Assembly: GCA_022360775.1 (NCBI GenBank)
Contig: JAKSCD010000111.1
Span: forward strand, 1 to 33,660
Length of the DNA: 33,660 nt
Reading direction: 5' to 3'
From: Sneathiellales bacterium
Lineage (GTDB): Bacteria > Pseudomonadota > Alphaproteobacteria > Sneathiellales > Sneathiellaceae
Positions 1-8,831 of the stretch are shown here, piece by piece. The notes under the pieces were generated by a model, which did not search any database, was not told where the DNA came from, and worked only from the letters and a program-made list of their open reading frames with translations. Positions within the stretch are counted from its first letter, which is position 1; each line of letters starts with the position of its first letter. The position numbers were made by a program, and so were the translations under genes.

Positions 1-660
1 ACCACCGGACGCACTAAAGGCTGCAGCGAAGAACTCACGCGCCGAAGCCCGGGGCTGTGACGGCAATCCCCTGAATTTTGCGTAAACATAAATGGCCAGC
101 ATCAACATCAGACCCATCATGATGCCCGGAATGAAACCGGCCATAAACATGCGGGCAGCGGACACTTCTGTTGCTGCGGCATAAACCAGCATCACAATAG
201 ATGGCGGGATAAGAATACCCAGTGTCCCGGCATTTGAAATCACACCGGCAGCAAAACTTTCCGGATAACCTGTACGGACCATACCCGCAATCACAATGGA
301 CCCGATTGCAGCTACCGTTGCAGGCGAAGAACCAGAGACAGCTGCAAATAGCATACAGGCAAGAACCGAGGCCATGGCAAGGCCGCCACTAATATGCCCA
401 ACACCGGCATTTGCAAATCGAATTAACCGTTTCGCAACACCGCCAGTAGACAAAAAAGCGCTTGAAAGCACAAAGAAGGGAATAGCCAGAAGTGTGTAAT
501 GCTCTGTCAGGTTCTCAATAAATTTGAGTCCCATTGAAGCAAGGCTATCCCCCGAGAAAAAGAGGATTGTCACAACACTTGAAAATCCAAGAGCGATCGC
601 AATCGGCATGCCCATAAACATGCACAGGAACAGAAGAATAAAAAGAACGGCTGTTGTCAT
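1..660 (-). CDS. dctM: TRAP transporter large permease DctM (partial, 3' end outside window)
   Basis: This is the membrane-spanning large subunit of a tripartite ATP-independent periplasmic (TRAP) transporter, which uses an ion gradient to import an organic acid delivered by the DctP binding protein. The first 220 residues are visible and the gene runs off the left edge. The translation is a series of hydrophobic helices with motifs typical of the family: GSSPATVAAIGSIV, and NAGTLGILIPPSIVML further on. The start ATG overlaps the dctQ stop (ATGA), and AAGGGGA lies 8 bases upstream as ribosome binding site. The family is certain; the substrate cannot be read from this subunit. Confidence 0.93.
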   Translation of the reverse strand, partial: MTTAVLFILLFLCMFMGMPIAIALGFSSVVTILFFSGDSLASMGLKFIENLTEHYTLLAIPFFVLSSAFLSTGGVAKRLIRFANAGVGHISGGLAMASVLACMLFAAVSGSSPATVAAIGSIVIAGMVRTGYPESFAAGVISNAGTLGILIPPSIVMLVYAAATEVSAARMFMAGFIPGIMMGLMLMLAIYVYAKFRGLPSQPRASAREFFAAAFSASGG

Positions 661-1205
661 GAGCGGTTCCCCTTCTCGTCCTGTTCTCCATGGGCGAGTT
701 CATCCAAAGCTTCTTTTGCTTCATCCGCAAGGTTGAAGCCATCCATTTCCCCTTTCAGCATCTTCCAGAGCAATTCAAGAAAACGAAAAGCGAGCAATCC
801 AAAACCGATCACCAAAATGGAGTGCGCTTGCCATTTGAGGATTGTCATATCCTCGAGTTCCAGCTCAATCAGGTGCATCTTCTCCAGATAAACCCAGGAA
901 CCGGCAAAAAGCAGTCCGCAATAAACAAGACATAAAAGAACAGCAATAATGGAAACAATCCGGCGCGTTTCAGGCTTTAAAAGCCTAACCAGCGCATCAA
1001 CGCCAATATGTGCCCCAACCCGAACACCGTAGGAAGCCCCTAAAAGAACAAACCAGCCGGAAACCAGAAGGGTCAGTTCCTGCAACCATAAAAATCCGCT
1101 ATTAAAAGCGAAACGCATCACGACTTCCAGGAAGACCAGTAAAGTCATGATAACGAGAAGGAGGGAAATTAATCCCTCCTCCAACCGTTCGACATAGTGA
1201 CGCAC
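657..1205 (-). CDS. dctQ: TRAP transporter small permease DctQ
   Basis: This is the small membrane subunit of the TRAP transporter, 182 residues with about four hydrophobic helices, as expected for DctQ. A long hydrophobic stretch starts near residue 12, and the second helix is followed by a glycine-rich segment (LLGASYGVRVGAHIGVDALV) common in this family. The C-terminus is acidic and hydrophilic. Translation probably starts at GTG (1205-1203), because an AGGGGG ribosome binding site lies just upstream and no in-frame ATG fits better. It follows dctP by 39 bases and overlaps dctM by 4, so the three genes form one operon. Confidence 0.9.
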   Translation of the reverse strand: MRHYVERLEEGLISLLLVIMTLLVFLEVVMRFAFNSGFLWLQELTLLVSGWFVLLGASYGVRVGAHIGVDALVRLLKPETRRIVSIIAVLLCLVYCGLLFAGSWVYLEKMHLIELELEDMTILKWQAHSILVIGFGLLAFRFLELLWKMLKGEMDGFNLADEAKEALDELAHGEQDEKGNRS

Positions 1206-1244
1206 AACGGCCCCCTGTCTTATAGATACTTGGAAATTTCAGTC

Positions 1245-2246
<1,002 letters not shown>

Positions 2247-2363
2247 CTATTTTAATCTGATACGATTGATGTGATTGCTTGGCACAATTCTTTTTCATTC
2301 AGCACGCCTTTTTCAGCGTTTAACCGAATTCTCGATTTACTAGACTATCTTTTTTTTTCATCT

Positions 2364-2377
2364 ATTGCGAGCGCAAT
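2364..2377. promoter_or_regulatory. Inverted repeat, possible operator of the TRAP operon
   Basis: ATTGCG-AG-CGCAAT has two 6-base arms separated by 2 bases, about 136 bases upstream of the dctP start. TRAP operons are commonly controlled by a local repressor of the GntR, LacI or IclR families, and such sites fit. No regulator gene is visible here, so this is a candidate only. Confidence 0.3.
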
Positions 2378-2535
2378 TGTCGTCGAACCAGGCTTCATAA
2401 AAAGAACCTATTTCAAACATACTCTAGTCTTTCAAAGAGAATAAAATTCCTTAAGCATGCTTTCAAACAGCCCTACATTTATGGCAGGATGAGAGATGGT
2501 TGGTATGATGTAAATTTCCGATATGAAAAGATGTC

Positions 2536-2549
2536 TAGGATTAATCCTA
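2536..2549. promoter_or_regulatory. Perfect palindrome just upstream of the AsmA gene
   Basis: TAGGATTAATCCTA is a perfect 14-base palindrome ending 16 bases before the ATG and just before the GAGGTGG ribosome binding site. In RNA it would form at most a short AU-rich hairpin, so a protein-binding site is the likelier reading. The binding protein is unknown. Confidence 0.3.
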
Positions 2550-2565
2550 TTGACGAGGTGGAAAA

Positions 2566-4548
2566 ATGAAAAAGGTCATATACGCGTTACTGGGACTGGT
2601 TGTACTTCTGGTTATTGCAGTTATCGCAGCTCCGTTTTTAATACCTGCAGAGCGGCTTAAGGAAGAATTGATCCTTGCGGTCAATGATGCAACCGGTCGT
2701 ACCCTGGCGATTGACGGAGAAATTGGTGTCAGCGTTTTTCCAACTCTTGGCGTTCAGGCATCGAAAGTTTCCCTGTCAAATGCCCCAAGCAGTGATACGC
2801 CGAATATGGCGACTTTTGACAATCTCACAATCAAGCTGGCAGTCCTCCCTCTCTTAACTGGTCAGGTACAGGTTAATAAGTTTGTTCTGGATAAACCGGT
2901 CATTAATCTGGAAGTTGATAAATCCGGTAAGGCAAACTGGGATTTCGGCAGTGCGACAGCTCCTTCTGAAAGTACTTCTGCAACAGATAAAGCTGCGTCT
3001 TCATCGGACAGTTCGGGTCTCGGCATTCGGGATCTCAATCTTGGTGATGTCCAGATTATAGGAGGAGCGCTGACCTATACGGATCAGAAATCCGGTGACG
3101 TTCAAAAGGTTTCAGATATTAATCTTGGATTGGTTCTGGAAGGGCTTGATAATCCCTTTATTGCCAAGGGAAGTGTCGTCTGGAATAAAGAGAAACTGGA
3201 CTTTGATACAACAATCGGAAAATTAAGTGCGGTCCTTGAAAACAAACCGTCAACGCTTGCCTCCTCTCTTCAATCGACAAAGGTAACGCTCAAGCTTGAC
3301 GGGGATCTTGCTTCCACACAGCCGCTTTCTCTTACCGGGAAAACCGATCTTTCCGTGCCATCGGTTAAAGAACTGATCCGCTGGACAGGAACAGCATTTG
3401 AAGCACGTGAAAACACCTTTGAGGCCATGTCAATCAAAGGGAATCTGAAAATTGAAGATACCCAATATGCGTTTAAAAATGCGTCCCTTGCCTTCGATAA
3501 AATCAACGGTGACGGCGATTTTCTTATCAAGCTTGGCGGTAAAATACCCTATCTAGAAGGGCGTTTGAATATCGTAGAGTTGGATGTAAACCCGTATATG
3601 CCAGAGGGTAGCCAGCAGAGCCCCTCTGCAGATAAAGGCAGCTCTTCTGGCCAGCAATCAAACCAGAAATGGGATGATACACCCATAGATTTCTCAGGCC
3701 TTAAAGCCGCAAACGCAAAATTTGACCTGACAGTGGGATCGCTTTTAATACAGGAAATCAAGATTGGAAAAAGCAACATCAAAACCAATCTTAAAAATGG
3801 TGTTCTGGATGTCGCGCTGACGGAACTTGCTCTTTATGAAGGTAAAGGTTCTGGCGCCGTTAAAATTGACGCGCGTACAGCACAGGCAAAAGTCTCCAAG
3901 AACTTTTCTCTCTCTGGTCTACAGCTCAACCCGCTTCTGAACGATGCGGCCGATTTTGATAAGCTTGAAGGAACCGGGAAAATTGATATTGCCATTAACA
4001 CTGTTGGCCAATCCCAGAAGGATTTTGTCGAGGCGTTAAACGGTAACGGAAAAATCCTTTTTGAAAATGGAGCAATCAAAGGCATTAATCTTGCCGCAAT
4101 GGCGCGCAATGTAACCAGTGCATTTACAGATAAAAGTGGTTCCCAGAAAACGGATTTTGCTGAACTCTCTGGCACATACACCATCACCAACGGGTTACTG
4201 AAAAACACTGACCTTAAGATGTTAAACCCCTTCATTCGCGTGACCGGCGCTGGTGATGTCGATATGCCGCCAAAAACGCTGGACTATCGTGTGGAGCCAA
4301 AAGTTGTCGCCTCGACAGAAGGACAAGGCGGTAAAGACGCTTCCGGTCTTGTTGTTCCGATTAAAATATCTGGAAGCTGGGATAATCCCAAATTTGCACC
4401 TGACCTTGCCGGTGTCATCGGCAATGTTGCTGATCCGAAAAAACTTAAGGAAAAAGGCAAAGAGGAACTCAATAAGGCTATTGAGAAAAATCTTGGTGAC
4501 AAAGTAGGGAAAAGTCTGGGTGGCTTCCTTGGCAAGAAAAAGGACTAA
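2566..4548 (+). CDS. AsmA family protein
   Basis: This is a 660-residue AsmA-family protein, an inner-membrane-anchored protein facing the periplasm. Relatives (AsmA, TamB, YhdP-like) are linked to outer-membrane assembly and phospholipid transport. An N-terminal membrane anchor covers about residues 4-26. The AsmA N-terminal region follows (LILAVNDATGRTLAIDGEIG, then a segment ending in WDFGSA). There are Ser/Thr-rich linkers near residues 125-150 and 345-365. The C-terminal AsmA_2-like part has LNGNGKILFENGAIKGINLA, followed by a stretch ending PKVVAST and GSWDNPKFAPDL. The tail is lysine-rich. The ribosome binding site is GAGGTGG. The gene stands alone and ends in a terminator; its exact role is not inferable. 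Confidence 0.9.
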   Translation: MKKVIYALLGLVVLLVIAVIAAPFLIPAERLKEELILAVNDATGRTLAIDGEIGVSVFPTLGVQASKVSLSNAPSSDTPNMATFDNLTIKLAVLPLLTGQVQVNKFVLDKPVINLEVDKSGKANWDFGSATAPSESTSATDKAASSSDSSGLGIRDLNLGDVQIIGGALTYTDQKSGDVQKVSDINLGLVLEGLDNPFIAKGSVVWNKEKLDFDTTIGKLSAVLENKPSTLASSLQSTKVTLKLDGDLASTQPLSLTGKTDLSVPSVKELIRWTGTAFEARENTFEAMSIKGNLKIEDTQYAFKNASLAFDKINGDGDFLIKLGGKIPYLEGRLNIVELDVNPYMPEGSQQSPSADKGSSSGQQSNQKWDDTPIDFSGLKAANAKFDLTVGSLLIQEIKIGKSNIKTNLKNGVLDVALTELALYEGKGSGAVKIDARTAQAKVSKNFSLSGLQLNPLLNDAADFDKLEGTGKIDIAINTVGQSQKDFVEALNGNGKILFENGAIKGINLAAMARNVTSAFTDKSGSQKTDFAELSGTYTITNGLLKNTDLKMLNPFIRVTGAGDVDMPPKTLDYRVEPKVVASTEGQGGKDASGLVVPIKISGSWDNPKFAPDLAGVIGNVADPKKLKEKGKEELNKAIEKNLGDKVGKSLGGFLGKKKD

Positions 4549-4552
4549 CTAT

Positions 4553-4579
4553 AAAGGGGCTCATAACTGAGCCCCTTTT
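4553..4579. terminator. Intrinsic terminator between convergent AsmA and rhodanese genes
   Basis: An 11-base perfect stem (AAAGGGGCTCA with TGAGCCCCTTT) has a 4-base loop TAAC and is followed by TTTCTTTTCT on the plus strand. It begins five bases after the AsmA stop. Because the left arm starts with an A-run, it could also serve the rhodanese gene arriving from the other side. Confidence 0.85.
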
Positions 4580-4587
4580 CTTTTCTG

Positions 4588-4983
4588 TTACTTGCGGCTT
4601 GTCCGTTCTTCCACGGCGCCCCCTTTTTCTTTCCAGGCCGAAAATCCACCGTCAATATGGCAGACATTTTCAAGCCCCATTTCACGAACTGTGTTGGTTG
4701 CAAGAGCAGAACGCCATCCTGCAGCACAGAAAAATACGAATTTTTTACCGCTTGCAAAAATTTCTTTGTGATAAGGACTTTCCGGATCCACCCAGAATTC
4801 AAGCATCCCCCGAGGAGCATGGATTGCACCCGGCACTTGCCCCTCACGCTCCAATTCCCTTACGTCACGGATATCCACAAAGACATGTTCGTCATTCCCG
4901 TGAAGCGAAATTGCTTTCTCTGTAGGAAGCGTTTCGATCTGCTCATTTGCGGCCGCGACCATCTGTTTGACTGTTTTTTTCAT
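4588..4983 (-). CDS. Rhodanese-like sulfurtransferase
   Basis: This is a single-domain rhodanese of 131 residues. Such proteins move sulfane sulfur through a persulfide on a loop cysteine. The family landmarks are FVDIRDVRELEREGQVPGA (about residues 35-52), the active-site loop CAAGWRS with the catalytic Cys at about 86, and the C-terminal IDGGFSAWKEKGG. No signal peptide is seen, so it should be cytoplasmic. GGAG sits 5 bases before the ATG. It is divergent from the acyl-CoA dehydrogenase gene across a 110-base gap. The acceptor of the sulfur is unknown. Confidence 0.9.
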   Translation of the reverse strand: MKKTVKQMVAAANEQIETLPTEKAISLHGNDEHVFVDIRDVRELEREGQVPGAIHAPRGMLEFWVDPESPYHKEIFASGKKFVFFCAAGWRSALATNTVREMGLENVCHIDGGFSAWKEKGGAVEERTSRK

Positions 4984-5093
4984 TTCTTCTCCAGATTTGT
5001 AGCGATATAGTATCAGGTATCTCTTGCTAACAATGCTACAGGTTCACCTTCGGGGAGGCCAGCAGATAAAAGTAAAAACACAAAGAGGAAATC

Positions 5094-6299
5094 ATGGATC
5101 TTTCATTTACCGAAAAAGACAATGAGTTTCGTCAGGAAGTTATCGATTTTATCAATGATAATCTGGATGAAGACCTGAAAAAGAAAATGGCCGATACCCG
5201 GAACAGCTATCTGCCGCGAGAAGATCATGTTCGCTGGCAAAAAGCCCTTTCCAAGAAAGGCTGGCTGACACCGGAATGGCCAGTGGAATATGGCGGTACG
5301 GCCTGGTCGACAACTCAGAAATATATTTTTGAAACCGAAATGGCCAATGCAAACGCACCGGGCGTTATTCCTTTCGGCCCGAAAATGTGCGCACCGGTGA
5401 TCCTGAAATTTGGCACCGACGAGCAAAAGAAGCGCTTCTTGCCCCGGATGCAGTCCAATGAAGACTGGTGGTGTCAGGGATATTCCGAGCCTGGTTCGGG
5501 GTCGGATCTTGCATCCCTGCAGATGAAAGCCGAAGATAAAGGTGATCATTTCCTGTGTAACGGATCAAAAATCTGGACCACTCTTGCTCAGTATGCAGAC
5601 TGGATTTTCTGCCTTGTCAGAACCTCGAACGAGGGTAAAAAACAGGAAGGAATTTCTTTTCTCCTTATTGATATGAAATCTCCTGGCATTACCGTTGATC
5701 CAATTCAGACAACGGATCTTCCTGTTGAAGGTGCTCAGGAAGTTAATCAGGTCTTCTTTGAGGATGTGAAAGTTCCAAAAGAAAATCTGGTTGGCGAGAT
5801 TAACAAAGGCTGGACATGCGCAAAATATCTTCTGGAATTTGAAAGGGGCAACGCCTATGCAGGCCGCCTCAAGCGCGGTGTTGAAAAAGTACGAGCCATT
5901 GCCTCCAATGAACAGGCAAACGGAGAAGCACTGATTAACGATGCTTCTTTCCGGGCCAAGCTGACAAAACTTGAAATTGACGTTCAGGCCCTGGAAATGA
6001 CTGAGCTCAGGATCCTGAGCAAACTCAGTAACGGACAGAATATGGGTCCTGAATCTTCGCTGATGAAATGCCGCGGGACAGACCTTTATCAAGAAGTTGT
6101 CGCCCTTGCTTTTGAAGCTGTAGGAACACAAGCTGTTCCTTTCATTCCCCTGCTTTCAGGACGTAATGATGAACCTGTAGGCCCTGACTATGCAAGTGGC
6201 GTTGCGCCGCGTTTTTATAACGCTCGTAAAGTATCCATTTACGGTGGATCCAACGAAATTCAGCGTAATATTATGGCCAAGCTTATCCTTGGTCTATAA
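5094..6299 (+). CDS. Acyl-CoA dehydrogenase family protein
   Basis: This is an FAD-dependent acyl-CoA dehydrogenase of 401 residues, the normal length, catalysing alpha,beta-oxidation of an acyl-CoA. The N-terminal helical domain is followed by the FAD/substrate signature GYSEPGSGSDLASLQ (about residues 129-143) and WTTLAQYADW. The C-terminal signature is IYGGSNEIQRNIMAK. The position that carries the catalytic Glu in medium-chain enzymes (YEG) is a Gly here. Glu250, in LLEFER, lies where isovaleryl-CoA dehydrogenase has its base on helix G and is the likely substitute. The ribosome binding site is AGAGGAA. The substrate is unknown. Confidence 0.92.
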   Translation: MDLSFTEKDNEFRQEVIDFINDNLDEDLKKKMADTRNSYLPREDHVRWQKALSKKGWLTPEWPVEYGGTAWSTTQKYIFETEMANANAPGVIPFGPKMCAPVILKFGTDEQKKRFLPRMQSNEDWWCQGYSEPGSGSDLASLQMKAEDKGDHFLCNGSKIWTTLAQYADWIFCLVRTSNEGKKQEGISFLLIDMKSPGITVDPIQTTDLPVEGAQEVNQVFFEDVKVPKENLVGEINKGWTCAKYLLEFERGNAYAGRLKRGVEKVRAIASNEQANGEALINDASFRAKLTKLEIDVQALEMTELRILSKLSNGQNMGPESSLMKCRGTDLYQEVVALAFEAVGTQAVPFIPLLSGRNDEPVGPDYASGVAPRFYNARKVSIYGGSNEIQRNIMAKLILGL

Positions 6300-6309
6300 T
6301 CAGGATTGA

Positions 6310-6331
6310 GAGGCCGGACATTTCCGGCCTC
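6310..6331 (+). terminator. Hairpin between the acyl-CoA dehydrogenase and sulfotransferase-like genes
   Basis: A 9-base stem (GAGGCCGGA with TCCGGCCTC) has a CATT loop and begins 10 bases after the stop codon. No T-run follows, so it is more likely an mRNA-stabilising or partial-termination structure inside a two-gene operon than a full terminator. Confidence 0.45.
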
Positions 6332-6353
6332 CTATTGGGAGATCTGAAACCAC

Positions 6354-7088
6354 ATGTCTGACAGTCAAATTTTCTCCATGTGGTCAGGTCCCCGTAATAT
6401 CTCTACTGCAATGATGCGCTCTTTTGCCAGTCGCCCCGATTGTGAAGTTGTCGATGAGCCGTTCTATGCATACTACCTGAACAGGACAGGCCTGGATCAC
6501 CCCATGCGGAAGGAGATCCTTCAAAGCCAGTCACAGGATTGGCAAACCGTTTCAGAAGAGATCAACAGCCCTCTTTCTTCCGGAAAATCACTAAGATATC
6601 TCAAGCATATGACACAACATATGCTGGATGAAATCGATCTCAGCCGGTTTAATACTCATCTTCATTGTTTCCTGATCCGCTCCCCTGATCTGGTTGTTGC
6701 CTCCTTTGCTGCCAAATATGACAATGTTACAGCTGAAGCGACCGGCTTTAAGCAACAACGTGACCTTTTTAACTACTTTAAAAAGCAAACCGGAAAAATT
6801 CCGGTTGTTGTCGAAGGAGAAGATATCCAGAAGGATCCCGCTCACATGCTGGCAAAGCTGTGTAAAGCCTGCAATCTACCTTTTTCAGAAAAGATGCTTT
6901 GCTGGGAAAAGGGAGCGCAACCGGAAGATGGCGTCTGGGGGACGCACTGGTATGGCGCTGTAGAAGCCTCAACAGGCTTTGCACCTTACCAGGATAAATC
7001 TGTTCAGCTCAGCTTTCCCCAGCAAAAACTGGTTGATGAACTGATGCCCTATTATGAAGAATTACGGCAAAGCAAAATTACTCTTTAA
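6354..7088 (+). CDS. Sulfotransferase-like P-loop protein
   Basis: This 244-residue protein begins with a sulfotransferase-type 5'-phosphosulfate-binding loop, WSGPRNISTAMMRSF (about residues 10-24). It continues with a DEPFYAYYL segment and a mid-protein CFLIRSPDLVVASFAAKY that resembles the PAPS 3'-phosphate-binding region. The bacterial relatives are usually named sulfotransferase family, and a related domain is found in plant proteins called branched-chain-aminotransferase-like. No substrate can be assigned. It follows the acyl-CoA dehydrogenase by 54 bases and may be co-transcribed with it. Its last 11 bases overlap the convergent DUF1499 gene. Confidence 0.7.
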   Translation: MSDSQIFSMWSGPRNISTAMMRSFASRPDCEVVDEPFYAYYLNRTGLDHPMRKEILQSQSQDWQTVSEEINSPLSSGKSLRYLKHMTQHMLDEIDLSRFNTHLHCFLIRSPDLVVASFAAKYDNVTAEATGFKQQRDLFNYFKKQTGKIPVVVEGEDIQKDPAHMLAKLCKACNLPFSEKMLCWEKGAQPEDGVWGTHWYGAVEASTGFAPYQDKSVQLSFPQQKLVDELMPYYEELRQSKITL

Positions 7089-7527
7089 TCCCCAGCTTCT
7101 CCGCCAGTTTCTGCATCAGGTAATAAACCCTGCCTTTATTAACGCCAAGATCCCGATAACCATAGTGAGAGCGGCTTATGAGCGCAATACTGGATCGCCC
7201 CTCCGCGAGCGACATAAAACGTACAGTGATTGTGTCCGGAAAACCGATCAGTCTTGAGTAATGCACATATTCCTTTTGAATATCTTGACCATTCTCGCCG
7301 GTTAAACGTTCCGTCAAAAACTCGGTATTCGGCATGCTAAAGAAAATTTCTTCGAAATGTGCAATCAATTCAGTGACCGGCAGATCAAATTCCGGACTGA
7401 TCATATGCGGGGTAAACTGGCATAACCCTTCAGGAGCCAAGACATAAATATTCGGTTTTCGCGGTTTGCGGTAGCTTTCAAAATCAATAACTGGTCGTCT
7501 TACATTTTTAAGCAAGTTTCTGAGCAT
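7078..7527 (-). CDS. DUF1499 domain protein
   Basis: This is a 149-residue protein of the DUF1499 family, function unknown. The recognisable part is the C-terminal half: a segment around GFPDTITVRFMSLAEGRSSIA, then ISRSHYGYRDLGVNKGRV, which matches the family's conserved IYSRS..G..DLGVN..R block. The N-terminus is basic and has no clear signal peptide, unlike many relatives that carry one or more membrane helices. The ribosome binding site is weak. The gene converges on the sulfotransferase-like gene with an 11-base overlap and is divergent from chaC. Confidence 0.75.
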   Translation of the reverse strand: MLRNLLKNVRRPVIDFESYRKPRKPNIYVLAPEGLCQFTPHMISPEFDLPVTELIAHFEEIFFSMPNTEFLTERLTGENGQDIQKEYVHYSRLIGFPDTITVRFMSLAEGRSSIALISRSHYGYRDLGVNKGRVYYLMQKLAEKLGIKE

Positions 7528-7624
7528 GAAGGATTTCGCTTTTTATGTTCGTGCCTATATATAATGAGCTTATTCTTGACATATCTTGATAGCGGGCGGC
7601 AACAATAAAGAAAAAGAGGATCCG

Positions 7625-8293
7625 ATGCTGAAAAGAGAAGATTTCACACCTGAGCGTGTTGACGAACTCATTGCTGAAGCACGCAAGCATGGGCCTTATG
7701 ATGCGCTAACCCACGAGGAACGTGAACAAAACCGGCAATCCTTTCTGAAAGAGGTTAATGAGGATGGCCTTTGGGTTTTCGGATATGGATCTCTTTTATG
7801 GAACCCTGCCTTTCACTATTCTCATTCAGAGCCTGCCCGTCTTTATGGCTATCGACGCAGTTTTTGTCTTCATATGGCAATGGGGCGTGGTAGCGCAGAA
7901 CTTCCCGGAATTATGCTGGCTCTTGATCACGGGGGATCCTGCAATGGCAGGGCCTTTTTCCTTCCTCCCAACCTGGTGGACAGCGAAACCCGTATTCTCT
8001 GGCTAAGAGAAATGCTGTCTGGTGCCTATAACCCCTGTCATTGTACTGTGGATATTAAAGGGGAGCGGACCCCGGCGATGACCTTTGTCGTTAATCGGTC
8101 ACACAATCGGTATATAAAGAACCTCGACGAAGCGGAAAAACTGAAGCGACTGGCAACAGGTCAGGGATATCTTGGCAGTTGCAGGGAGTATTTGAATAAC
8201 ACAATCGCTCATCTTGACGAAATTAATGTCAAAGATCGCTATCTACATTCTCTTCAGATGAAGCTGGACCAGGCATACCCAGAAAAAAAATGA
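7625..8293 (+). CDS. chaC: Gamma-glutamylcyclotransferase, ChaC type
   Basis: This is a ChaC-family enzyme that cleaves glutathione to 5-oxoproline and Cys-Gly in the cytoplasm. The substrate-binding signature WVFGYGSLLWNPAF is followed by the YGYRRSFC segment and LWLREMLSGAY, which carries the likely catalytic Glu. YLGSCREYL lies near the end. An in-frame TTG exists at 7586, but the ATG at 7625 has AGAGGA just upstream and is the better start, giving 222 residues. A TTGACA hexamer at 7576-7581 may be the -35 box, without a convincing -10. The gene is monocistronic and ends right at a hairpin. Confidence 0.88.
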   Translation: MLKREDFTPERVDELIAEARKHGPYDALTHEEREQNRQSFLKEVNEDGLWVFGYGSLLWNPAFHYSHSEPARLYGYRRSFCLHMAMGRGSAELPGIMLALDHGGSCNGRAFFLPPNLVDSETRILWLREMLSGAYNPCHCTVDIKGERTPAMTFVVNRSHNRYIKNLDEAEKLKRLATGQGYLGSCREYLNNTIAHLDEINVKDRYLHSLQMKLDQAYPEKK

Positions 8294-8318
8294 CCCGGCA
8301 CGAGGGGTGTGTGCCGGG
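8294..8318 (+). terminator. Hairpin directly after chaC
   Basis: An 8-base GC-rich stem (CCCGGCAC with GTGCCGGG) has a 9-base loop and starts immediately after the chaC stop codon. There is no T-run after it, so it may be a weak terminator or a 3'-end stabilising structure. Confidence 0.45.
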
Positions 8319-8357
8319 ATCATATCGGCTGATATCGAATCTCTTCAATATCAGAGG

Positions 8358-8433
8358 GGTACTAGGGTACTTGGTACTAATTAATCGGTACGAATACGCA
8401 ACTAATTTACTCGGTACTAGGGTACTTGGTACT
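8358..8433. repeat. Two 21-base direct repeats built from GGTACT units
   Basis: An identical 21-base sequence occurs at 8358-8378 and 8413-8433, with starts 55 bases apart. Each copy contains three GGTACT units at spacings of 8 and 7 bases (starting at 8358, 8366, 8373 and at 8413, 8421, 8428). One further GGTAC lies between them at 8386. The iterated array looks like a cooperative protein-binding site, but no regulator or function can be named. Confidence 0.75.
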
Positions 8434-8445
8434 TAAACAAACTTC

Positions 8446-8465
8446 GGATATCGGGGGGGATATCC
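8446..8465. repeat. Inverted repeat around a six-G run
   Basis: GGATATC and GATATCC (7-base arms) flank a run of six G. It lies 12 bases after the second GGTACT repeat and could be part of the same regulatory region. Confidence 0.5.
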
Positions 8466-8771
8466 TGTCAATCAGCCTAATAACTGATCAACTGAAACGG
8501 AGTATCGGCATATTGGAACAAAAGATCAAGAACAAATGGAAAAAGAGCTGATTATTCAAAACAATAAGCGATTTAGTAATATACACTTATTGCTTAGTAT
8601 TTTTATTTTTACCTGCCGTCATCTAAATATAATATATGTAATAAAATGATTTCTTTAGACAGGTTAAAAGTAACTTTTCTATTACATTAAAAACGAATCA
8701 ATTTTCGAAAAATTATTTCGCTATATCTCTTTTCGCGCATCCCCCTTTTATCAATTACCGAAGGCAATAAG

Positions 8772-8797
8772 AAAACCCCGCTGCCAATGCAGCGGGG
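8772..8797 (-). terminator. Intrinsic terminator of the VPLPA-CTERM gene
   Basis: Read on the minus strand, a 9-base stem (CCCCGCTGC with GCAGCGGGG) with a 4-base loop is followed by TTTTC. It lies 35 bases beyond the stop codon of the leftward gene. Confidence 0.85.
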
Positions 8798-8831
8798 CTT
8801 TCCAGAACTTAATCTGTTAAGGTGTAATCTC

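Larger units (their letters stand above)
8294..8831. other. Gene-poor region between chaC and the VPLPA-CTERM gene
   Basis: These 538 bases carry no convincing gene. The left half has the hairpin after chaC, two copies of a 21-base GGTACT repeat (8358-8378 and 8413-8433) and a G-rich inverted repeat (8446-8465). The right half (about 8520-8760) is strongly AT-rich and includes a CAATAAG/CTTATTG inverted repeat (8562-8568 and 8586-8592). Its end holds the terminator of the leftward gene. A 37-codon frame at 8536-8649 lacks a ribosome binding site and is not called. Confidence 0.6.

Noticed and set aside
5565-6131. 188-codon open frame antisense to the acyl-CoA dehydrogenase gene
   Set aside because: Shadow of a well-supported gene, with no start signal or family resemblance.
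8294-8465. Repeats considered as a CRISPR array
   Set aside because: Only two 21-base copies with one 34-base gap, internal GGTACT iteration and no cas genes.
8536-8649. 37-codon plus-strand frame with a hydrophobic stretch in the AT-rich region
   Set aside because: No ribosome binding site and a composition set by the AT-rich DNA; kept only as part of the region description.
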